A DNA stretch of 64,000 nucleotides, taken from positions 300,242,252 to 300,306,251 of the forward strand of contig NC_053491.1 in NCBI RefSeq assembly GCF_905171775.1. Reading direction: 5' to 3'. The translations under genes and the position numbers were made by a program. Positions 53,425 to 63,862 of this stretch are shown here, one piece after another; position 1 is the first letter of the stretch; each line of letters begins with the position of its first letter. The stretch comes from Rana temporaria (lineage: Eukaryota > Chordata > Amphibia > Anura > Ranidae). The notes under the pieces were generated by a model. It saw nothing but the letters and a program-made list of their open reading frames with translations. It did no database searches and had not been told where the DNA came from.

Positions 53425-54625
53425 AGTCTCCATATTATAACCTCGAACTCTGTTAAATTATCCTTCTCCAAAGGTACCATTTTTGCTATAATTATTAAAG
53501 GTGTTTTCCACGCTTTAGCTATTGTCTGTTTCTCAGCTGTCAAGAGTTGTGCAAACAGTTTTAGATGTTTTCGAGTCAGTCAGGTTTTAGCTTTTAAAGG
53601 GCCATTACTGCATCTGGTGTAATTGTACTTTCAAACATTTCTGAGGCAAGTGGAAAAACATTTTCCGCAAATTTTTGTATAATAGAACAATTCCATCATA
53701 TGTGTATATAAGTTCCTTGTTTAGAGCAGTCGCTAAAGCAGAGGCCTGAGTGATCAGGTGCAAATTTAGCAGGAACCTAGGGCCAGATCCACAAAAGGGA
53801 TACGCAGGCGTATCTGCTGATACGCCGTCGTATCCCTGTTTCTATCTATGCGGCTGATTCATAGAATCAGTTACGCATAGATATCCCTAAGATCCGACAT
53901 GTGTAATTGTTTTACACTGTCGGATCTTAGGATGCAGTACCGCGGCTGCCGCTGGGGGGAGTTCACGTCGTAAACCAGCGTCGGGTATGCAAATTAGGAG
54001 TTACGGCGATCCACAACGGTTTTTCGCGTTCGCTACGTCGCCGCTAGTATAGTTTCCCGTTGCAAATCTACACTTTTTTTTGCTGCCCTAACTTTAGTCA
54101 GCAAGTGTATTGCTGTCTAAAGTATGGCCGTCGTTCCCGCGTCGAAATTTAAAAATCAACGTCGTTTGCGTAAGCCGTCCGGGAATACGGAATTATGCTA
54201 CGCGCGTCGCCGTTCGAAAAAATGACGTCACGGCGCGCAAAGCACGGCGGGAGTTCGGAAACGGAGCATGCGCAGTACGTCCGGCGCGGGAGCGCGCCTA
54301 ATTTAAATGGGACTCGCCCCATTTGAATTGGTCCACCCTGCGCCGGATTTAGGATACACCGCCGCAAATTTCCAGGTAAGTGCTTTGTGGATCGGGCACT
54401 AACTTGGAAAAATTGCGGCGGTGTAACTTAAATCCGAAAAGTTAAGTTGCGCCCGGGCTTCGTGGATCTGGCCCCCAGTACCAGCGTGAATCTACCTTGT
54501 AAACAGTTTCGATATCTATTACATAAGATTTGATGCTAGACCATATCGCAGACCATTTTGGGTTAGCTATAGTGCGATCAAGATCTTTTTCCCATTTAAC
54601 TACATAGGATGGTAATTTAACCACT
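53425..54625 (-). pseudogene. Tx1-like LINE ORF2 C-terminal fragment (LINE-5)
   Basis: The minus strand from 54625 reads 'VVKWEKDLD', then 'KVDSRWY'. On the far side of a MITE it continues with '...HSGLCFSDC...GTYIHMWW...C', the C-terminal CCHC-like block of Tx1 ORF2s, and 'AKAWKTP' near 53500. It has several stops. It is bounded on the left by the Harbinger end and on the right by the TTAA element. An old relic, more decayed than LINE-1 to LINE-4. Confidence 0.75.
53780..54474. mobile_element. MITE with GGGCCAGATCCAC ends
   Basis: Inverted termini GGGCCAGATCCAC (53780) and GTGGATCTGGCCC (54474) enclose 0.7 kb with an internal hairpin ('agatccgac...gtcggatct', about 53890-53930). It splits the LINE-5 frame exactly between 'RWY' and the following block. 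The flanking trinucleotides (TAG/TGG on the minus strand) fit a 3-bp TSD, so Harbinger-type is possible. Confidence 0.82.
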
Positions 54626-55330
54626 TTAACACTTATTTTTCAAACTTGTTGTTTACAAGTTAAACATTTTTTTTTTGCTAGAAAATTACTTAGAACCCCC
54701 AAACATTATATATTTTTTTCTAACATGCAAGAGAATAAAATGGCGGTCGTTGCAATACTTTCTGTCACACTGTATTTGCGCAACAGTCTTACAAGTGCAC
54801 TTTTTGGGAATAAATACACTTTTTTGAATAAAAAAGATAAGAAAACAGTAAAGTTAACCATTTCTTTTTTTATATTTTTAAAGAAGATGTTAGGCCGAGT
54901 AAATTGATAAATGGCGACAAACTTTTTTTTTTTTTAATTATACAGGTTGCAGGTTTTGAGTTAGAGGAGGTCTAGGGCTAGAATTATTGCTCTTGCTCTA
55001 ACGATCATGTGTAGTTTGAACACTGTTTTCATATACATTCGCTACCCATGTATGCATTCGTTATTGCACGCTAGCTTGGTGGAATGGGGCACAGTAAAAA
55101 TGATTTTATTTTTCTTATTTACCTTTTTTTCTTTTTACACTGGTCTTTTAAAAAAAAAAATGTGTCACTTTTATTCATATTACAACGAATGTAAACATCC
55201 CATGTAAAAGAAAAAAGCATGGCAGGACTACGTAAATATGAGATTTGGGGTCAAAAAGACCTCAGATCTCATATTTATACCTAAATACAATAAGCAAAAA
55301 TAAAATAAAAATGTAATTTGAAAAAAAAAA
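54617..55330. mobile_element. TTAA-bounded non-autonomous element (left end)
   Basis: Starts TTAACCACTTTAACAC at 54617, resembling the TTAACCACTTG piggyBac end. It contains the 'cccccaaacattatatat' repeat shared with 1-200. I do not see a clear right TTAA end, so its extent is uncertain. The short ORFs are AT-rich and unsupported. Confidence 0.5.
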
Positions 55331-55639
55331 GTCTCCGTAAAGTGGAGCTCCACCCTCTTTTTCAAGTCCCCTGCATCCCCTTCTACTGTGTCCCCTTAAA
55401 CACATTTGGCATATTTTTTTTTTTAAACTCAGTGTTATTAATTATTGTATAGTCCTCTTCATTGTTCCAGCCGCGGCCCGAGGCTGAGCGTGTCATCCCT
55501 CCGCCCCCCTCCTGTCAATGCATATCAAGCGCACAATCAAGGTGTTAGTGGGGTGGGCGGCATGTTTACCATCTCTTGACGATGGGGGCGGGCCCCGTAG
55601 CAATTAGTACAGATAATTGCCATTAAATTCTGCCATCAA
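55331..55639. other. Non-coding stretch
   Basis: C/T-rich then mixed sequence without recognisable gene or repeat; 'gtaaagtggagctccac' contains a short palindrome. Confidence 0.4.
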
Positions 55640-55879
55640 ATGCTGCCACTGTGCCCGTTAAACTCATCCACTGTGCCAAACGCAGCCACTGTGCCCATCC
55701 TATGCAGCCACTGTTCCCGTCAAACTCATCCACTGTGCCAAACGCAGCCACTGTGCCCGTCAAACCCATCCACTGTGCCAAACTCAGCCACTGTGCCCAC
55801 CAAACTTAGCCATTGTGCCCGTCAAACGCAGCCAGTGTGCCCGTCAAATGCTGCCTCACTGTGCCCGTCAAATGCATCC
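55640..55879. repeat. ~20-23-bp degenerate tandem repeat
   Basis: 'cactgtgcccgtcaaacgca' and 'atccactgtgccaaac' variants repeat about ten times. Confidence 0.85.
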
Positions 55880-56880
55880 ATGTGCTGGGGTGATACAATG
55901 CAATTTGGTGGGTGGGAGATGCGATGTGGGTAATGCGTTTTGGTGGGGGGCAATGCGATTTGCTGGGGCAATGCGATTTGCTGGGGCCGCGATGCAATGC
56001 AATTTGGCGGGGGGGGCCATGCGATTTGGTGGTGGGTGATGTGCTGGGGCGATGCAATGCAATTTGGCAGGGGGGCCATGCAATTTGGTGGCGGGGTGAT
56101 GTGCTGGGGCGATGCAATGCAATTTGGCGGGGGTGATGCGATTTGGTGGCAGGGTGATGTGCTGGGGAAATGCAATGCAATTTGGCGGGGGCGCTGCGAT
56201 AGGGAAGATGTGATTTGGCAGGGGGCGATGCGATTTGGTGGTGGGGCGATGCGATGTGCTGGGGCAATGCAATGTGGGTGGGCGATGCGATGTTGGCAAA
56301 GCGATTTGGTGATGGCAATGCGATTTTATGGGGGCGCGATGCAATGTGCTGGGGCGATGCGATGCAATTTGGCGGGGGGGAATGCGATTTGGTCGCGGAG
56401 CGATGTGGTGTGCTGGGGTGATGCAATGCGATTTGGTGGGGGAGCGATGCAATGTGCTGGGGCAATGCAATTTGGCGGGGGGCGATGCGATTTGGTGGCG
56501 GGGTGATGTGCTGGGGCGATGCAATGCAATTTGGCGGGGGGGGGTGATGCGATTTGGTGGCGGGTGATGTGCTGGGGCGATGTAATGCAATTTAGCAAGG
56601 GGGATATGCTATTTGGCGGGGGGCAATGCAATGTGGTGGTGGGGGCAATGCGATGTGCCGGGGCGATGCAATGCAATGCAATTTGGTGGGTGGGCAATGC
56701 GATGGGGCAATGCGATTTGGCAGGGTCAAGGTGATTTGCTGTGGCAATGCGATTTGGTGGGGGCGCAATGCAATGTGCTGAGGCGATGCGATATGCTGGG
56801 GGCGATGTGATGTGGCAACGCGATTTGGTGGGTGTTGTGATGCAATTTAGCGGGGGGACGATGCAATGCGATTTGGGAAT
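55880..56880. repeat. G/T-rich degenerate minisatellite, about 1 kb
   Basis: Variable combinations of 'gcgatgcaatgcaattt', 'ggcgggg', 'gatgtgctggggc' and 'gcgatttggtgg' in units of roughly 14-60 bp. There is strong strand asymmetry (plus strand G-rich, with runs of 3-9 G). Both strands have long spurious ORFs (Gly/Ala/Trp-rich or Pro/His-rich). Confidence 0.9.
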
Positions 56881-57135
56881 ATTTACTAAATTTTTCACAC
56901 GATTATCTATATAACATAGAGAAAGTTGTTTGTGCAAATGGTTGTAAATAAGCAGTTTTTGAAATATCCATCCCATATAACACCAGAACACATTTTTCAA
57001 TATTATTATGCGCAGTTTGAACTTCATAAATTCGTCTTCAATACATCTAGATGCATAAATGAATTTTGTTGCTGAGATTATTATTATTTTTTTAAATGAA
57101 AAGCCGTACAGAAAAAAAGTACCCGTTGATTGTGT

Positions 57136-57155
57136 GTGTGTATGTATGTATATAT

Positions 57156-57218
<63 letters not shown>

Positions 57219-57229
57219 ATATATATATG

Positions 57230-57299
<70 letters not shown>

Positions 57300-57317
57300 G
57301 TATATATATATATATAT
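57136..57317. repeat. Compound (TG)n(TA)n microsatellite
   Basis: TG repeats (about 57163-57208) pass into TA repeats (57232-57291). The LTR element begins directly at its end, and TA repeats resume on the other side of that element. Confidence 0.95.
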
Positions 57318-57818
57318 TGTGTAAGGGGTTAGCTCGGTAGTGGGGTGTGTGACCCCCGGGATGGGTTCACTACACACTGAATTTATACAGAAAGGCAGTC
57401 GAAGACGGTTGAAAACAAAGATTTTGGTTAATTCTTCCATCTTGCTGGAAACAAGTGCAAGCATCCAAACAGCATAAACACAATCAAACATAAAATAAAC
57501 CCTGGCCACTTGGGGCATCTACCGTCACCACACAGGAACCTATATAGGGAGTCACACAGAAAAATCAACAGTATTTCTGCTACTGCTCTCCTTCACTCTG
57601 AAAGCCTCAGGATGCAGCAATCAGTAGTAATCCTCTGGATTACTTATATAGGCCTTAATTGCCTCATTCTGAACAGCTGAAGTTTTCCAATGCCTTTAAA
57701 CCTTTCTGGCTACTTCTGCAGCTGACACCCGATAATAATTGGTGTATTGTCCAAACAAGGCAGAAATGTATCTCCTGTCTGTGACAACACCCACAGATTT
57801 ACCTGACTTCCTGTCACA
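57318..57818 (-). repeat. 3' LTR of the non-autonomous element
   Basis: 501 bp, TG...CA; lacks segments present in the other LTR (about 61217-61290 and 61308-61327). Confidence 0.9.
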
Positions 57819-59986
57819 TACCCCCCCTCTTGTTTCAACCCTAGGGTTGGGACACAGGTTGCCAGGCCGTCATCTGCGTAGGCCCAACCTTTTTTAGGGG
57901 TGCGCTTCCAGGTAAGTCCTACCCTGACTCTCCATGGGATCCCACTTTTTTGATATAGGGAACCTGTTCCCAATACTTCGCCTGATGGGGAACCATCTTT
58001 TCTCTCAGCGACACCAGATTTTCCCATTACAACAGTTTTTTTTGGTTTAACAACTTGTCTGAGGTTACCCATGGCAACTAAACCCTTGTTGTAGAAACCA
58101 ACTCCGGATACTTTAATTTGTATCTTTGTGCGACTGACAGGAAAAATCTCTGCTATTGCCATGTCCATTTCGGTCCCTTCCTTCATGTGAAGTCTAGTGG
58201 GTGAGGCAGTGTTCGTGCCCTCTACTGACCACCGCTCAGCCGCACTTTGGCCTGCATCAGCAGAAATTTTCCTAGTCACTGCATCAGGCGGAGAGACTTC
58301 TGATGTTTTCAAACGTTCTCCTGAGCATCTTCCATCCAAACTGGTAACTGGAAGCACCATCTCAGAGAACCTTGAGACCATCTGCCACACTGCTAACAAA
58401 TTTGGTATCAACCAGTTCCTCTTGTGAATAACATTAAGCATAGCCTGTACAACTTGGCTCCACCTACTGGTACTACGCAGTACCACCTTGTCCGACCATG
58501 GTGGAGACACCCAAGTGTACCGCAAATGCGCTTTTTGGACTTCAAGCATTTTCAACAACACATTAGTCATCTTAATGTGACCCACATCTACATACAAGAC
58601 CCATCTAGGGACTTTTCCCTTATCAATGACGTGGAGGGGCTCATCCACTGAAGCTGGAAAGGTAGAGACATTTTCCACAACCTCCACCTCACTGGCAGTA
58701 TCGCGAGCCTGGTGCTCAACTGAAGCGCAGTCAGATGTACGTCTCACATTTATCCCTTCTGCGACAGCATCAGTGAGCCGCTGCAGGTCATAAGTCACAT
58801 TGCCATTTTTGCGCTCACTATTTTCCAGCGGTTGGGCTGCGCATAACACAACTGCCATGCATGCGCCCTTAACCTGTCCTTCTGACTGGAGGGGATCAAT
58901 CTCTGCAGGGGCCAACACGCCCTTGGCCCCTGCAGTACCTACGTTGGGCATAGCAGGTGTTATGTCCACATCTGTGTTATGTAACCTAGCCTTATCCAAC
59001 ATGGCTAGCAATTATTTGGCCCAGCTGTCCCAGTCAGTGGTACTTCCCTGACAGGCATTCTGCAGCGCTGCATCACCTATTCCAAGAAGCACCAAAGGAA
59101 CCTGGGACTCATTACCCAATACAGTACATTTGTCATCTCTATACGCATCACATTGTACAAGCACAGTTTCACTTATGTCAAATTGGGACGATGCTTCGCC
59201 ACAAACCGCAGGGTGCAATACACTATTTTGACCAGATTGTTCTGGTGGCGCTACCATCACATCCCGCTTTACACTACTAACTTTTACAGGATGAAGACAT
59301 TTTTCACCAAATTGGTCACATATCAGGTGGGTGGTCTGCACCCACACACTCTCATTGTGTGGTGCAGTCCCTCCTTGTTCCCCCAGAGTAGTACCAGAGC
59401 GGTCCTGGACAACCTCCAGTTCCAACACAGGGAGATCCCGGGAGGTTTCCATGGACAACCCTGCAGCTCTGCCTCTGGCGGTCACGGAAGATATCCTACT
59501 CCCATCCTTTTTAGTAATCATATCACCAATATTACTCTCAAATTTGATATTTCCAGAAATACATTTATCAACATTTAGAGGATCATCATGACACTTAGAC
59601 ATAGCTGTAGCTATTGTGGATGGTCCCTTACCCACTTGAGCAGCTCTACCGCTGACCTGGGAAACCCTCCGCTCCAACACTGTGGGCTTCTGGGAGGTTT
59701 CCCTGGGCAACCCCACAGCACCTGTCTCTGTCAGTAGGGAACATGGTATACGGATTTCTTTGGTCACCCCTAGTACAGCTCTTCCAGCACTCTGCTGAAT
59801 TCCACCAGGTACATACAGAGTCCCCATGTCCTTTATCGTCTTTAGTGCTGCTGACAGTTGGGCTTCACCCCTCCCCCCTGCTCCGGGTAGCACACTGTAG
59901 CAAGTCCACCTGTACTGCGGATCTCCCCACTGAAAACACTTCCGCTTCATTGGGTTCTGTCCCATAAACTGCAACAGTCTTACCAA
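57710..59986 (-). pseudogene. Unrecognised 759-codon frame of the LTR element (one TAA)
   Basis: A single minus frame from Met 59986 to the stop at 57710, interrupted only by TAA at 59012-59014. The C-terminal end overlaps the 3' LTR by about 109 bp. I recognise no domain: no RT (no xxDD block), integrase, protease, transmembrane segment or signal peptide. Composition is rich in Ser, Val, Gly, Thr and Lys. Cysteines are scattered without a clear finger. A frame this long in noncoding DNA would be unlikely by chance, so it was probably a real protein of the element. It could be a highly diverged structural protein, an acquired gene, or the product of pol replacement. Function unknown. Confidence 0.6.
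57819..57833 (-). promoter_or_regulatory. Polypurine tract
   Basis: The minus strand reads AAGAGGGGGGGTA immediately before the 3' LTR, the expected plus-strand priming site. Confidence 0.85.
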
Positions 59987-60285
59987 TTCCTTTAGCCGTT
60001 GTCATAGCCTTCATTTGAGTGCGTTGTCTCTTATCTGTGGTGTCTCCATAGGCTGAATTTTTCATGTGGTCATGGAGAAACACTGCAGCCTTTCCAGACC
60101 CACCAACACCCCCTGCATGTAACACAGGATCCCTGTTGCTAGGGTTAACAGCAGACAAGCACTCCAAAGATGGTTGGCTACCCCTTGCAGGCCACACAGA
60201 CTTCTTGCCACTTGTTGCCAGGGGTGACAACCGATATGTTTGCAGAAAACGCAGGACTGGTACGCTGATGTACATTCATGCTCTC
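59987..60285 (-). other. Junction between Gag-like ORF and the long frame
   Basis: Another minus frame (60275-59865) covers this interval. A Cys/His-containing stretch ('CVFCKHIGCH', about 60235-60270) could be a decayed nucleocapsid knuckle. Frames here do not connect cleanly, suggesting one or two frameshifts. Confidence 0.4.
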
Positions 60286-60822
60286 CTAAACCATTGCTTG
60301 ATTGATGCTTTGTTGTCGCCATGATGCCTCTCCCGTTGCTATAGGTGATGACCTCCCTTTGCTGGAGCATTGCTGGCGGCCCATAATGCGACTGAACTCT
60401 CCTCTAAGAAGGATTTCCTTTTTAAACTGGCAGTAATCATCCTGGTCACCGTCCATCAAATGGTAAACCGACCGGTACTCTACCAGTAATAAGGTTTGCA
60501 GCAATTTTGGCCACCGGTCCCTAGGCCATTTCCTCCTTACAGCAACTTTTTCAAAATTTTCCAGGAAGTCTCCAACCTCCTCTGTAGGTAGCATGGGTTG
60601 CATATAGTCAGAGGCCACTATCTCAGCCCTTTGCACTGCATCCGACTCTTTAGTCTGGTTCCACTTGAACCACTCATTCACAGTCTCATACACCACTGGC
60701 CCCCTTTGACTGGCCCTCCTAGGTGGAGACATATCAGGCCAGGCTGAGCTCACTTCTCCTTTAACTTGTTTTAACATGAACTTCTTGTGTTTTGACTGCC
60801 TCATCCTTGCAGTCGCATGCAC
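60286..60822 (-). CDS. Gag-like protein (SCAN/capsid-like)
   Basis: 178 codons from Met 60822, about 160 bp after the PBS. Residues about 85-150 ('VGDFLENFEKVAVRRKW', 'WPKLLQTLL', 'DYCQFKKEILLR') resemble the capsid region of Gmr1/Gypsy-type Gag proteins, from which vertebrate SCAN domains derive (helical, 'FL..FE..A' then 'Y..vK..iL'). It would form the particle packaging the element RNA. The N-terminus is basic. The capsid normally continues further, so the ORF may be truncated or frameshifted near 60286. The SCAN/Gag assignment is by motif pattern only. Confidence 0.6.
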   Translation of the reverse strand: MHATARMRQSKHKKFMLKQVKGEVSSAWPDMSPPRRASQRGPVVYETVNEWFKWNQTKESDAVQRAEIVASDYMQPMLPTEEVGDFLENFEKVAVRRKWPRDRWPKLLQTLLLVEYRSVYHLMDGDQDDYCQFKKEILLRGEFSRIMGRQQCSSKGRSSPIATGEASWRQQSINQAMV

Positions 60823-60963
60823 AGCAGCTTGTTACACAGTTCACAGCAATAAAAAGAAAAAAAATCTCACAGGTGCACCACCTGTATGCAACACACAGCT
60901 AGCACTAGTTCCTGCTGCGACTCACTTCACGGAGCAAGGTCCCGGATTCCACCGTCTAGATTG

Positions 60964-60979
60964 CCCTCATTCTCCACCA
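60964..60979 (-). promoter_or_regulatory. Putative primer-binding site
   Basis: Directly after the 5' LTR the minus strand reads TGGTGGAGAATGAGGG. It starts with the TGG expected opposite a tRNA CCA end. The tRNA was not identified. Confidence 0.7.
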
Positions 60980-61571
60980 TGTGTAAGGGGTTAGCTCGGT
61001 AGCGGGGTGTGTGACCCCCGGGATGGATTCACTACACACTGAATTTATACAGAAAGGCAGTCAAAGACGGTTGAAAACAAAGATTTTGGTTTATTCTTCC
61101 ACCTTGCTGGAAACAAGTGCAAGCATCCAAACAGCATAAACAAAATCAAACATAAAATAAACCCTGGCCACTTGGGGCATCTACCTTCACCACACATGAA
61201 CCTATCTAGGGAGTCTGGCACAGCCTAGTGCTGGGCAGACACTGCTGGTCCTACAGCAGAAAATAATAGTCTCTTTTTGATTTTTATCACACAGAAAAAT
61301 AAACAGCACCTCACCTCTTCAGAAGTATTTCTGCTACTGCTCTCCTTCACTCAGAAAGCCTCAGGATGCAGCATCAGTAGTAATCCTCTGGATTACTTAT
61401 GGAGGCCTTAATTGCCTCATTCTGAACAGCTGAAGTTTTCCAACGCCTTTAAACCTTTCTGGCTACTTCTGCAGCCGACACCCGATGATAATTGCTGTAT
61501 TGTCCAAACAAGGCAGAAATGTATCTCCCGTCTGTGACAACACCCACAGATTTACCTGACTTCCTGTCACA
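60980..61571 (-). repeat. 5' LTR of the non-autonomous element
   Basis: 592 bp, TG...CA; the more complete LTR. Should contain the promoter; no TATA box was fixed with confidence. Confidence 0.9.
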
Positions 61572-61608
<37 letters not shown>

Positions 61609-61635
61609 GAATAAGAAATATATATAACAAGATAT

Positions 61636-61723
<88 letters not shown>
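61572..61723. repeat. (TA)n with (CA)n microsatellite
   Basis: TA repeats immediately outside the LTR, a short CA run (61590-61607), then a long TA tract (61639-61722). Together with 57136-57317 it is the split target of the LTR element. Confidence 0.95.
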
Positions 61724-61725
<2 letters not shown>

Positions 61726-62053
61726 CTTAAAATAGTATTCTTTGAGCATGCAGTATATTGCCGGGTTCCTGCAGGGAGGAGAGGTTTGCATAGATAACTT
61801 CCTCTAACACTGCCGTTGCTATGGAAACCTGACCAGAAACCTATTACACTGTTTGTGCAGCACTGAGCATGTGCGAGATCTGCAAGCATGAAATCCAGGA
61901 AGTAATACAGTCTGGCTTCATATGCCCACACTTAAGATGGCCACATTCTAATGCTAGTTTATAAAAATTCAAAATGCTGTAATAACCTAACAAAACGGAC
62001 CTCAGTTTACAGACTAACTTTACTAGAATACATTAGGCTTGTGTATTATAAGT
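61724..62053. other. Unassigned stretch
   Basis: 'gttgctatggaaacctgacc' and 'gagcatgtgcgagatctgca' resemble repeat sequence, but there is no second copy in the window to prove it. No ORF of note. Confidence 0.35.
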
Positions 62054-62534
62054 AGGGATGAGCCGAACATACCCGCGTTCGGATCGCACCAGAACTTTCG
62101 AAGGGACCGAACATTCGCTCGAACATTTAGAACCCCATTGAAGTCTATGGGACTCGAATGTTCGAATTTAAAATACTAATTTTAAAGCCCAATATTCAAG
62201 TTATTGTTGGAAAACGTCTTTGAGAACCCGGGTCTTGCCCCAGGGAACATGTATCAATGGAAAAAAAACTTTTGAAAACTGTAGTTTTTTTTGTGGAGCA
62301 GCGATTTTAATGATGCTTAAAGTGAAAAAAAAAATCAAAAATTCCTTTAAATATCATACCTGCTGGGTGTCTATAGTGGCACGTGTTTAGAAATGTCCCT
62401 GCACAACATGAGATTACTATAAGAAAACATAAATTTAATACTGCTTGCGGCTTTAATGTAATGTTTGGTCTCTGCAATTTGGATAAAAATCATGAGTTTC
62501 CCCGCCACCACTCCCCCCAGGTCATTAAAAGACC

Positions 62535-62844
62535 CAGTGCCGATCCTGACCTCCCTGGGGCCCTAAGCAAAATTACATGGAACATTAAAAATGAGAATCG
62601 GGGGGGGGGGGGGGGGGGGGGTGCTGACGACAGTGACATGTCACATTAAAGAAAGTTGAGAAGCCGGGGGAGGGGGTGTTCTGCTGTTGTAAATGACTCA
62701 GGCCAGCCAGCGAGTTTAGAAGCGGGGTGAGGGTGCGAAAATGACTTCTCACCAGGCGGGGCCTCTAGTAATTTGGGGGCCCTTTGCAGCTTTGCGGAGC
62801 CCTAAGCGGCTTGCATAGTGAGCCTATAGTGAGGATCGGCCCTG
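62535..62844 (+). mobile_element. CAGTGCCGATCC MITE in Harbinger copy 2
   Basis: Same MITE and same target site as 52635-52920; flanks AAAAGACC / ACAAGACC (8 bp, one mismatch). Contains a G run at 62600-62621. Confidence 0.88.
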
Positions 62845-62854
62845 ACAAGACCTT

Positions 62855-63130
62855 TTGGCCCTATATACTTTGAACAGCAGTATACAGGCGTTGCAAACAA
62901 GATAAGGACTTTGCTCCTGCATATTGCAAAATTTCCAAAGAGACCCTCAACAAACTGCATGACATTTGTGCCTGATGAGGCCACTGATGTTCCAGTGGTG
63001 GTGGCCCCTGAGACTGTCCATACAGGCTTGGCCACCCAAAGTGTACATGCTGTGTGGCAACTGGCAACAATATGTCGATTATTTTAGGGTTGGGGGGGGG
63101 CATTACAATGCCAGATCTTGGCTGAATACA
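62855..63130 (+). pseudogene. Harbinger transposase C-terminal remnant, copy 2
   Basis: Plus-strand homologue of 52299-52625, with extra frameshifts and a ~40-bp deletion. The '...QQYVDYFR' segment is recognisable near 63065-63090. The DDE domain is missing, as in copy 1. Confidence 0.6.
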
Positions 63131-63471
63131 TTTTTTGTTTGGGAAATAAAAATTTTAGAAAAAAGGGGGGTTGCCATCCGGGGCCCCCTTTGAACAAATT
63201 CTGTGAAGAACTCCTGTTCTCTGAAGGCCTCCATTATTCCTGAAAGTCAAAATTAAGCAAAAAAAGCTAATATCAGTCAAGCCTTAGCTTCCTCCCCATA
63301 TCTAACCCACAAACTCATCCACTGATCATGAAGTCCAAAAATCAAGTTTTGTATCGTCGTACTGCACGATCGTTTTTCCGACATTTTCTACCGACTGTGA
63401 ACGACGTTCTCATTCACGCAATATCCCTTTATACACTGCGCATGTGAGAAGCTCCGCACGTTTCCCCGCCC

Positions 63472-63862
63472 ATGACGATCGTTCTAGTGATTGCCACGCC
63501 CCTTTTCAGTCGGTCAATGCAAGACGGTGAAGACATGATGGAGGAGAGACAGCAAGCTGCAACCAGGCAGGAGAGAGGCCAGGCACACACCAGGAGGAGC
63601 AGGAGGTACAAAGCCACCAACATGACCTTGGACGAGATGGTTGAGATGGTGGCTATTCTTAAAAAGGAGGACTACGACTGCAAAAAAGGGCCTTACAAGA
63701 ACCCAAATAAAGTCAAGGCCGAGATCATGGAGAAGGTACGGAGGACTATCCATGCAAAATTCGGGGTGCAGAGGTCCAGGGAGCAGTTGCGCAAGAGATG
63801 GTCTGATTTGAAAATCAGAGAGCCGGACCAGATGGAGAGAATTCAAAGAGTCATCAGAAGAC
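63472..63862 (+). CDS. Harbinger MYB/SANT-like protein, exon 1 (copy 2)
   Basis: From ATG 63472 ('MTIVLVI') the frame is open to the donor 'AGAC|gtaagt' at 63862/63863, exactly the exon 1 end used in copy 1 and with the same phase. It encodes the basic MYB/SANT-like domain ('LDEMVEMVAI', 'RRTIHAKFGVQRSREQLRKRW'). It differs from copy 1 by several substitutions and short in-frame length changes. Exons 2 and 3 lie beyond the window, so this entry is partial. Confidence 0.82.

Larger units (their letters stand above)
57318..61571 (-). mobile_element. Non-autonomous LTR retrotransposon with unknown long ORF
   Basis: LTRs at 57318-57818 and 60980-61571 have TG...CA ends. On the minus strand a PBS starts right after the 5' LTR and a G-rich PPT precedes the 3' LTR. 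The target is a TA microsatellite (ATAT on both sides). The internal 3.16 kb has a Gag-like ORF and a 759-codon frame. I see no RT, RNase H, integrase or protease motifs. The LTRs differ by roughly 18-19 substitutions plus deletions of about 74 and 20 bp in the 3' LTR, so it is older than the ERV. Confidence 0.85.

Noticed and set aside
55806..56590. Pro/His-rich and Gly/Ala/Trp-rich ORFs on both strands
   Set aside because: Artefacts of the G/T-rich degenerate minisatellite; no start context, domain or conserved frame.
57059..57518. Tyr/Ile and Val/Cys repeat ORFs
   Set aside because: Translation of TA/TG microsatellite.
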